A stretch of 64,000 nt of DNA from Rubripirellula tenax (GTDB taxonomy: Bacteria > Planctomycetota > Planctomycetia > Pirellulales > Pirellulaceae). Below are positions 37,332 through 44,416 of this stretch, in pieces. Positions within the stretch are counted from its first letter, which is position 1; each line of letters opens with the position of its first letter. The stretch spans positions 466,372 to 530,371 of the forward strand of contig NZ_SJPW01000004.1 in NCBI RefSeq assembly GCF_007860125.1. Direction: 5' to 3'. The notes under the pieces were generated by a model, which saw only the letters and a list, made by a program, of their open reading frames with translations, searched no databases and was not told where the DNA came from. Made by a program: the position numbers and the translations under genes.

Positions 37332-39758
37332 TTATCTAGGAACGATCCAGACGTTGCGAAATCGATTCGGGTTGCCGTGATTTTGTAGATAGATCGGGCC
37401 GTTGGCCACTTCGGGGCGAGGCCCAGCGGGACCGCCACCTGTGCCTTCGGGCAGGCTAATGTTGTCTTGAATTTTGACGCCGTTAAGAATGACCGAAATC
37501 ACCGCGTTCGAAACTTTGGATCCGCCCGTAAAACGAGCTGCCTTGAATTCGATCTCCATGCTTTGCCATGCGAGCGGCGGCAAGCACATGTTCAAATCAG
37601 CTGCCCGAATTCCATAGACGCTGCCGCTCCACGTATCAACGGGCTTTAGCAGATCCACTTCTTTCCATGCGTTCGGATTCGGATCGAGCCCAAACGTGTC
37701 AGCGATCTGCACTTCATAGGCTCCCACGGCAAAAACTCCGCTGTTACCGCGGTGTGGGTGACTGATCGGTGGCTCGGGCTTTAGCGGCACCAAGTATTCC
37801 AAATACAAGGTGAAGTCTCGGAAGTTCTGCTTGGTCGCCGCACCCGCTTGCAATGTTCCGTTGACGATCTTTGCATTCTTCCACGCGTTCGTGTTTGAAC
37901 CATCGAACAACACGATCGCGCCGGCGGGCGGCTGTTTGCCGACAGCAGCTTTGCTGCGATCCACCTTGGTCCAACCCTGCAAACGATTCTGCAAATCGCT
38001 CAATTCGATCCACTCATGAGCTACCGCATCGCCATCCCATCCGGCGCCGGGCAAACCGCCTTGATAGATCGACAGATAAAACTGGTTACCCGCAGGTGTC
38101 GCCTGCAGTGCTTGGCGGTCCTTTACGAATTCACCGATGAAGGCGAACCCTGGAAACTCCTTCACGGCAACCCCTGCGTCGGTCCAAGTGGCCGCGTCCG
38201 GGTACGGAACGATCTTCGGCTTTGGCTTTTCCACTTGATCGGTCGCCTTGCGAGACGGCTGCGCGATCGCGTCTTGATTTTCGACTGCGTTGTCGCTGGC
38301 GTCCGTTTGTTCTGATTTCAAAAAGTCATACTCAGCCGTAACACACGTCCCTTTGGATTCCTCAAACACCAATTTTAGTGACGCTTTGCTTTCGGGGTAT
38401 CGTCCCTTGTCATCGGTTGCGTGCTCCCACTGCTGCAAGTGTTCGCGGTGTTCCGTCAGCACAGTTGCAAACTCAGGATCTTTTGCCAAATTGACGGTTT
38501 GATGCGGGTCCGACTCTAAGTTGAACAGCTCCTCTTCAGGGCGATTGACGGCGTCGTGATACGATGCCTGCAACGGACTGAGTTCACCGTGTGCAAGCAA
38601 GTCACGAAGTATTGTGAACGTCGCGTAGTTGTCGCGATACTGTGGCTGATACAACGCTCGGTCGGTCTTGTAGTTGCGGATGTACCGAAACTTCTGAGAC
38701 CTGACCGTACGCATTCGATCAATCGCGTTGCCCATACGATCTCGAGCTGAAATCACAAACTTCTGCGAGTGGTACAGATCTGCAAACAGATCGTGTCCCT
38801 CCATGAAGTCGGGAATGGTGATACCTGCTAGACCAAGCGAGGTGGCCGTGATATCGATGCCGCTGACCAAGTCCGAACGAGATTCACCACGCGCAGCTTG
38901 AATGTTCTTTGGCCAACGAACGATCAATGGAACCTTGGTTCCATCGTCGTACAAAAACTGTTTGGCTCGCGGCAACGGGCTGCCGTGGTCGGTAAAGAAG
39001 AACACCACAGTATCGTCCCACAAACCGAACTCTTTCAGACCTTCGATGATCGCACCGACTTGCGCATCGGTTTCGGCGACCTGTTCGTAGTGCCGGGCGA
39101 TTGCGTTACGGAACACGGGGTGGTCGGGATACTGCGGCGGCACCGCGACTTGATCGTCTCCGACGCGACTCTTGGCCGGAAACTTCGATCCCGTTTCGCC
39201 GTCGATCTTGCCTCCTTTGAGCTGGATTTGCCCGAAGAACCGTTTGCCCTGCAACTGCTTCAACCACGAAACATCACGACCGACCATGTGTGCAACGACT
39301 TGCCTGCGTGTGGGCCGCTGGAACTCGGGCGAATACATCAGATCCCGATCTCGCTTAAAATTGTAGTCATCCTTCGCCTCGTTGAACGTCAAGTAGCCCG
39401 CTTCGCGGAACAACTCGGGAACCGTTCGCAATCCCTCCGCCAACGGCATTCGGATCATGGTTCGGTGTTGATGCAAACCGTATGTCGTCTGCATCGTTCC
39501 GGTAATCAGTGCCGATCGCGTTGTCGAACAAACCGGTGCCGGCATGAATGCGTTTTGAAACAGAACACCTTCCGCGGCGAGACTATCGATATGCGGAGTC
39601 TGGGCAATGGGATCGCCGTAGCATCCCATCCAATCGCTCATGTCATCAACGTAAATCCAAAGAACATTCGGTCGATCGGTTGCAACTTCCGCTCGACACA
39701 CGCTTGAAAACATCACAGCGGCTAAGAGCAGGATGCGAATGATGTGGTGCGTATTCAT
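37332..39758 (-). CDS. Secreted sulfatase with CSTTR motif fused to DUF1080 domain
   Basis: An 808-residue protein, first gene of the polysaccharide locus. Signal peptide MNTHHIIRILLLAAVMFSS; metal site WIYVDDMSDWMGCYG; active-site region PAPVCSTTRSALITGTMQ with Cys77, so the residue two places after Cys is Thr instead of Pro or Ala. The distal metal site FFFTDHGSPLPRAK is intact. A linker rich in charged residues (about 500-545) leads to a C-terminal DUF1080 / 3-keto-disaccharide-hydrolase type domain (GAIVLFDGSNTNAW near residue 620, then HRGNSGVFAVGAYEVQI and IYLQNHGNPNRFRNVWIVPR). The ATG at 39758 is chosen for its signal peptide; the longer frame adds 90 unrelated residues. Whether Cys77 is converted to formylglycine is an open question. 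Confidence 0.92.
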   Translation of the reverse strand: MNTHHIIRILLLAAVMFSSVCRAEVATDRPNVLWIYVDDMSDWMGCYGDPIAQTPHIDSLAAEGVLFQNAFMPAPVCSTTRSALITGTMQTTYGLHQHRTMIRMPLAEGLRTVPELFREAGYLTFNEAKDDYNFKRDRDLMYSPEFQRPTRRQVVAHMVGRDVSWLKQLQGKRFFGQIQLKGGKIDGETGSKFPAKSRVGDDQVAVPPQYPDHPVFRNAIARHYEQVAETDAQVGAIIEGLKEFGLWDDTVVFFFTDHGSPLPRAKQFLYDDGTKVPLIVRWPKNIQAARGESRSDLVSGIDITATSLGLAGITIPDFMEGHDLFADLYHSQKFVISARDRMGNAIDRMRTVRSQKFRYIRNYKTDRALYQPQYRDNYATFTILRDLLAHGELSPLQASYHDAVNRPEEELFNLESDPHQTVNLAKDPEFATVLTEHREHLQQWEHATDDKGRYPESKASLKLVFEESKGTCVTAEYDFLKSEQTDASDNAVENQDAIAQPSRKATDQVEKPKPKIVPYPDAATWTDAGVAVKEFPGFAFIGEFVKDRQALQATPAGNQFYLSIYQGGLPGAGWDGDAVAHEWIELSDLQNRLQGWTKVDRSKAAVGKQPPAGAIVLFDGSNTNAWKNAKIVNGTLQAGAATKQNFRDFTLYLEYLVPLKPEPPISHPHRGNSGVFAVGAYEVQIADTFGLDPNPNAWKEVDLLKPVDTWSGSVYGIRAADLNMCLPPLAWQSMEIEFKAARFTGGSKVSNAVISVILNGVKIQDNISLPEGTGGGPAGPRPEVANGPIYLQNHGNPNRFRNVWIVPR

Positions 39759-40219
39759 TGGTTTAACCAGAAACAAATCTTCGCCGACAAGTAGGAAAAA
39801 TCTGAATTCGATGCAAGCGACTGCGGTGAGTTGAAGATAGCGGGCGTCGAGACCGCAGCGGCGGACATAGAGGTAATCGCGTCTACCTGTCCGAATTCGA
39901 AAACTATCGAGCGATATTCTCTGAGAATCTACAAAACATGGGACATCGCAAGAATGATAGTCTAACATCCTGTCGCAGGATGCTTGCACGACCACATACC
40001 GCAAGAACGACGTGCTTGAAGCGGGCACCTATTTCGTTGGTTGGGGGCAATGCAATCTTTCACTACCAATTCCTGCGTTGCCGCAGAGAATATCTGTAGT
40101 CGCAAGTGTCGACAGTATAAATGAGCCTTGCTCGTTTTTATCACCCCGCTTTACCCATTCGCTAGCTTCCATGAGCGGCAAAAACAACGCGACCACACTA
40201 CTTTTGCTACTCGTGTTGA
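39759..40219. promoter_or_regulatory. Leader region of the sulfatase locus
   Basis: About 460 bp without a credible gene. A perfect hairpin (catcctg, loop tcg, caggatg) sits at 39966-39982, right beside the motif caagaatgatagtctaac at 39949-39966. On the plus strand an ATG at 40171 opens MSGKNNATTLLLLLVLT, signal-peptide-like, and runs straight into the IS3 element at 40220; it may be the broken start of the gene whose 3' part lies beyond the IS. Confidence 0.45.
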
Positions 40220-40428
40220 CTTGGAATGCTCCCCAAAACCTGATCCAGGGGTTATGAAAGTCTAGAGCCAATTCCGGCGAAGGATTTTCCATGAGCAAGA
40301 AACGACGACGACATTCACCCGAACAGATCATCAAGAAGCTACGTGATGCGGATGCCATGCTGGCGGCCGGCAAGAGCGTTGGCGAAGTCCTCCAAACGCT
40401 CGAGGTCAGTGAAGCCACGCTGAGCCGC
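40220..40428 (+). repeat. Left inverted copy of the IS3 end
   Basis: Starts cttggaatgctccccaaaac and includes the 5' part of orfA. It matches 41387-41595 in reverse complement with one difference seen, a silent change in a Leu codon of orfA. Confidence 0.9.
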
Positions 40429-40572
40429 TGGCGGAGCCAGTACGGCGGCATGAAGAGCGAAGAGGCCAAGCGGCTCAAGGCACTCGAAGAAGAGAACAAC
40501 CGACTCAAGAAGATCGTGGCCGACCAAGCTTTGGACATCTCGATGCTGAAGGAGATCACCAAGGGAAACTGA
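40291..40572 (+). CDS. IS3-family transposase subunit OrfA
   Basis: A 93-residue protein starting MSKKRRRHSPEQIIKKLRDA. It has the IS3 OrfA layout: a helix-turn-helix for binding the IS ends (VLQTLEVSEATLSRWRSQYG) followed by a leucine zipper-like helix (LKALEEENNRLKKIVADQAL). The final codons AAG GGA AAC TGA overlap orfB in the -1 frame, as usual for this family, where a programmed frameshift yields the fused transposase. The reading frame is intact. Confidence 0.93.
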   Translation: MSKKRRRHSPEQIIKKLRDADAMLAAGKSVGEVLQTLEVSEATLSRWRSQYGGMKSEEAKRLKALEEENNRLKKIVADQALDISMLKEITKGN

Positions 40573-40598
40573 CGACCCCTCGATCGCGACGCGCGGCG

Positions 40599-41741
40599 GT
40601 GCAAGAGCTTCAACAGAAGTTCGACGTGTCCGAGCGACGTGCTTGCCGCGTGCTCGATCAACCTCGGTCGAGTCAGCGATTTGAGGGGAAGCCGAAAGAT
40701 GAAGACGAACAATTGACCAAGCGAATTCTTCAGTTCGTACGAGAACGCCCTCGTTGGGGTTATCGACGTATCTGCCAACTCCTTCGCCGCGACGGTGAGA
40801 CCATCAACATGAAAAAGATGTATCGACTTTGGAAAGCGGCAGGACTGAAGGTGCCACGCAAACGCCGTAAAAAACGTGCAACTGGCGTCCGCGGCAATGC
40901 GTGCGACGTTCAAGCCGCGGCTTTCGTCCACGACGTTTGGACGTGGGACTTCGTGCAGTCTTCGACGCTCGATGGACGGACCATTCGCTTCTTGAACATC
41001 GTCGACGAATACACTCGGCAATGCTTGACGATCAAGGTTGGACGCAGCATCACGAGCGAAGATGCGATTGACACGCTGGCAGAGCTGTTCGCGATGCACG
41101 GCGTTCCGAAACGACTTCGATGCGACAACGGTCCGGAATTCATCTCGACAGCGATCAAGCAATGGTTGGCGACAATCGGCGTGGAGATTCTTTACATCGA
41201 ACCAGGCTCGCCCTGGCAGAACGGCGTCTGCGAGAGTTTCAATAGCCGACTGCGCGATGAGTACCTGCATCAAACGGACTTGATCAATGAAGACGACGCA
41301 CGGACGAAGGCACGAGCTTGGCGGGAGGACTTCAACACACGCCGCCCGCACAGTTCGCTTGGTTACCTGACCCCATCGGAGTTCGCGCGGCTCAGCGTGG
41401 CTTCACTGACCTCGAGCGTTTGCAGGACTTCGCCAACGCTCTTGCCGGCCGCCAGCATGGCATCCGCATCACGTAGCTTCTTGATGATCTGTTCGGGTGA
41501 ATGTCGTCGTCGTTTCTTGCTCATGGAAAATCCTTCGCCGGAATTGGCTCTAGACTTTCATAACCCCTGGATCAGGTTTTGGGGAGCATTCCAAGCGGGG
41601 GCACCCTGCAGAATAACAATTCGAATGTCGATTTGGGCAACCGCGCCATCACGATTGATGCCGATGGCGGCACCATCATCGCGGGCTGGACCAATCGCAG
41701 GGTTTCAAGTGACGGAGAAATTTCCGGCGTCGGCAAGCTGA
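40599..41741 (+). CDS. IS3-family transposase OrfB, chimeric C-terminus
   Basis: The homologous frame begins about 40566 in -1 relative to orfA; GTG at 40599 is the first in-frame start. The protein has an N-terminal HTH_21-like part (VSERRACRVLDQPRSSQRF, RPRWGYRRICQLL) and an rve-type core with all three acidic residues: WTWDFVQSSTLDG, RCDNGPEFIST and NGVCESFNSRLRDEY. After SSLGYLTPSEFA the frame leaves orfB and runs through the inverted copy of the IS left end and on into the neighbouring gene, so the last ~115 residues are junk. Loss of the natural C-terminus is short, so partial activity cannot be excluded. Mobility is doubtful because the right end is missing. Confidence 0.88.
   Translation: MQELQQKFDVSERRACRVLDQPRSSQRFEGKPKDEDEQLTKRILQFVRERPRWGYRRICQLLRRDGETINMKKMYRLWKAAGLKVPRKRRKKRATGVRGNACDVQAAAFVHDVWTWDFVQSSTLDGRTIRFLNIVDEYTRQCLTIKVGRSITSEDAIDTLAELFAMHGVPKRLRCDNGPEFISTAIKQWLATIGVEILYIEPGSPWQNGVCESFNSRLRDEYLHQTDLINEDDARTKARAWREDFNTRRPHSSLGYLTPSEFARLSVASLTSSVCRTSPTLLPAASMASASRSFLMICSGECRRRFLLMENPSPELALDFHNPWIRFWGAFQAGAPCRITIRMSIWATAPSRLMPMAAPSSRAGPIAGFQVTEKFPASAS
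41387..41595 (-). repeat. Right inverted copy of the IS3 left end
   Basis: Reverse complement of 40220-40428, including a truncated minus-strand start of a second orfA (ATG at 41523). It replaces the normal right end of the IS and most likely derives from a second copy inserted in opposite orientation followed by deletion. Confidence 0.9.
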
Positions 41742-42847
41742 CCATTGCCAATGACAGCTCGTCGGTTCGACTCACCGGTGCCAACACCTATTCCGGTGGC
41801 ACCGAGCTTCAAGGCACCGTTTGGGGGCAAACCGATACGTTGGGTACGGGAGATGTCAATCTGAATAGCGTCACTGCCGGGCGTGGTCATCTGAAGAACT
41901 ATCTAGGATCGAGCACACACTCAAACAACATCATCATTGACGACACCAACGGTGGCCGTTTGTCGGCGGGTTGGAATAGTGACCTGACCCTCGATGGCGT
42001 CGTTTCCGGAGCTGGAACCCTACAAGTCGAGGGTGACAGCGGAACCGTCGTCCTGGCGGGTGCAAACACCCACACCGGCAACATCGAACTGCTCGCAACA
42101 AACAGCGTCTTGAAGGTAACCGGCTCACTTGGCAGCGGATCCTACGCTGGCACCATAAGCGGCGACGGAACCTTTGAATACGCCGGATCCGGCACTCAGG
42201 TGCTTACCGGCGACAACGGCTACACCGGCACCACCACGGTGTCCGCCGGCACACTGGTCATCAATGGTGACAACTCTGCTGCAATCGGCGACGTGACGGT
42301 TGCCTCCGGTGCAACGCTGGGTGGAACGGGTACGGTCGGCGGTGCGACGACGATCTCCGGGATTCACGCTCCGGGAAATTCGCCAGGCGTTCAAACGTTT
42401 AACAATGGGCTTACCTACGATGGTGCCACGATCGAATGGGAATTGGTCTCGAACACCGATTCGCTCGGAGACCGCGGAATTTCCTTTGACGGGATCGATG
42501 TCTTCGGTGGCCTGACTTTCACGAATGCGACAGCACTTAAGTTTGTGTACGGCGGAGCGGTGAATTTCAGCGACGGATTCTGGGCATTGGACCGTGAATG
42601 GCTAGTCTTCTCGGGTGCATCGAGCTTGACGGGTAACGATAGCCAACTGGCGTTCGACCAAAACGGAGCCAGCCCGAACGGTTTGTTCTCGTTGATTTCC
42701 AAAGGGGACGACAATGTCTACCTCAGTTACACCGCCGTTGCGGTGCCTGAGATGTCCAGCTTGTTGATGGCCGCCATGGGCATTGGGATTGCTGGTGTTG
42801 CTCGACGTCGGCAACAACATAAAAGCAACACTCGCAAGAACGCTTAG
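41594..42847 (+). pseudogene. 5'-truncated autotransporter-repeat PEP-CTERM protein
   Basis: About 417 residues remain, in frame from the IS junction to a normal stop. The sequence is made of autotransporter-associated beta-strand repeats (LTGANTYSGGTELQGTVWG, LAGANTHTGNIELLATNS, and LTGDNGYTGTTTVSAGTL) typical of large secreted PATR proteins. It ends in a PEP-CTERM sorting signal: VPEMSSLLMAAMGIGIAGVA followed by RRR. No start codon or signal peptide is left in this part; the IS3 element sits directly upstream. A possible lost N-terminus, MSGKNNATTLLLLLVLT, lies on the other side of the IS at 40171. The intact protein would have been exported and anchored by an exosortase-type system. Confidence 0.85.
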
Positions 42848-42872
42848 CATTCGCGTTGATCTCAGTCACAAT

Positions 42873-42911
42873 AAAGCACTCGCAGTCTCCACGACGGCGG
42901 GTGCTTTTTTT
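42873..42911 (+). terminator. Intrinsic terminator after the PEP-CTERM gene
   Basis: Arms aaagcactcgc (42873-42883) and gcgggtgcttt (42898-42908, one mismatch) end in a run of seven T. It starts 25 bp after the stop codon and separates this gene from the TPR gene. Confidence 0.8.
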
Positions 42912-42953
42912 GTTCTCATTCGCCTCACTCACTTTCAACCTCAGCAGGTTCCC

Positions 42954-44330
42954 GTGTTTAAAATATTGTCACCGATTCGTTGGCTCGGTAATTCACTGGC
43001 ATGCCTGTTGATGACCCTTTGCGTTGCATGGAACCCGGCGACGACTCGTGCGGATGAGATGACGGCCGAGTCGCTGCTTCGCGAGTACATTCCGAAGGTC
43101 ACTGCCAAACACGAAGACGTCCAACGGGCGATCGTGATCTTCAAAACGGGGAACTTCCTGCAGGCTCGTGCCCTGTTGGAAGCGGCACAGCAAGCCGACC
43201 CGGATTTGCCGCCCGCCGGTATCATGCTTGCCACGATGTTGTACGCGGCCGATCAACCCGCCTTGGCCAGAGCCGAACTGGAACGCGTCGGACAGGCAAT
43301 CCCCGACGAGCCCAGCGTGTTGCTGTTGCTAGCCGAAGATGCATTGGCCAATGGCAACTATACCTATGCCGACCTGGCGTTCCGCCGTTGCGCCGACATG
43401 ATCAAAACGACTGCGACGAACGAACATCGCAACAAGAACCTAAAGAATCGCGTCGTCCGAGGATTGGCTGCGATCGCCGAAGCACGAGAAGACTGGCCGT
43501 TGGCGGTCAAGCTGCTTGGCCAGGTGCTCGGCGATGACCTGAGCGATTCGAACATGGTGGCAAGGCTGGCGCGAGCCGAGTTCAAAAAAGGCAACGCCGA
43601 CGCATCATTCTCGCTGTTGAAAAAGCACTGGGAATCAGACCCTACCAAAATCCAACGTCCCGAAGTGACCCAGGGATTGCTGTTCCACGAAGCGAAAGAC
43701 ACTGTGGCATCCGCCAAGTACATGAAGATGGCGGCCGAGGCAGCGCCGAAAGATGCCCCGACTCAAATCAAGGTGGCCCAATGGGCATTAGAGACCGGGG
43801 ACACCGACATGGCACAGGCCTGCGCCGAACGCGCAGTCTTAAATTCGGATCCTTCGATTGAATCACGTTTACTGGCGGCGCTGGTGGCTCGCTACAAGAA
43901 GGACTATCCGATGGCGAAGGACTATTTGGAATCGGTTCATCTGGAATCGCCGGCCAACCTGGCTGCGATCATCGAACTTGCCATCGTGCTTAGCGACATG
44001 AAAGGGATGGAGAATCGTGGGATCCAATACGCACAACTCGGCGTCAAGCTGCAACCCGATCTTCGCTCGCCGGCTGGCCGAAACGCGGCGATGGCGCTGG
44101 CGTGGATTCTGCATCGGTATGGCGGGCAAGCAGAATCCGAAAAGATCTTACAGCAGGTGCTCGTCGGCGGCCCAATTAGCGTCGAGAGTTCCTACTACGC
44201 GGCCAGAATTTTGATCGCTGGGAAGAACCACGCCGCTGCCAAGAATCTGCTTGAGCAAGCCCTTGCCACGGGCCAGATTTTTCCGAACTACGACGAAGCG
44301 AAGCAGCTACTCAAAACTACAAAGTGGTAA
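42954..44330 (+). CDS. Secreted or membrane-attached TPR-repeat protein
   Basis: A 458-residue protein. The GTG at 42954 begins a signal-peptide-like N-terminus (VFKILSPIRWLGNSLACLLM, then TLCVAWNPATTRA), while the longer frame would start inside the previous gene and read through the terminator. The mature part is alpha-helical and built of tetratricopeptide-like pairs: FKTGNFLQARALLEAAQQAD, MLYAADQPALARAELERVGQ, NGNYTYADLAFRRC, and AARILIAGKNHAAAKNLLEQ. TPRs mediate protein contacts. In PEP-CTERM/exosortase organisms TPR proteins are often linked to exopolysaccharide export, and this one lies between two PEP-CTERM genes, so a role in their assembly is possible. Confidence 0.8.
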   Translation: MFKILSPIRWLGNSLACLLMTLCVAWNPATTRADEMTAESLLREYIPKVTAKHEDVQRAIVIFKTGNFLQARALLEAAQQADPDLPPAGIMLATMLYAADQPALARAELERVGQAIPDEPSVLLLLAEDALANGNYTYADLAFRRCADMIKTTATNEHRNKNLKNRVVRGLAAIAEAREDWPLAVKLLGQVLGDDLSDSNMVARLARAEFKKGNADASFSLLKKHWESDPTKIQRPEVTQGLLFHEAKDTVASAKYMKMAAEAAPKDAPTQIKVAQWALETGDTDMAQACAERAVLNSDPSIESRLLAALVARYKKDYPMAKDYLESVHLESPANLAAIIELAIVLSDMKGMENRGIQYAQLGVKLQPDLRSPAGRNAAMALAWILHRYGGQAESEKILQQVLVGGPISVESSYYAARILIAGKNHAAAKNLLEQALATGQIFPNYDEAKQLLKTTKW

Positions 44331-44416
44331 CGGCGATGAATGCTCGTCATGATTGTCACTGTGATCCATTTGTCCTGTTGGTCGACGTTGACCCTTGTTT
44401 TTCCGATTGCGAACCG

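Larger units (their letters stand above)
40220..41595 (+). mobile_element. IS3-family (IS407-like) element with long inverted ends
   Basis: The element has the two overlapping IS3 frames. Its ends are inverted copies of 209 bp (40220-40428 and 41387-41595), far longer than the ~25-30 bp inverted repeats normal for IS3. The right copy is the left end of the IS, including the first third of orfA, in reverse, joined within the last codons of orfB. The natural right end is missing. No matching target-site duplication is apparent (flanks gttgac and gggggc). Confidence 0.88.

Noticed and set aside
40029-41351. 440-codon ORF on the minus strand
   Set aside because: It is antisense to the IS3 orfA/orfB, whose motifs are clear; the product has no domain and runs across the IS border.
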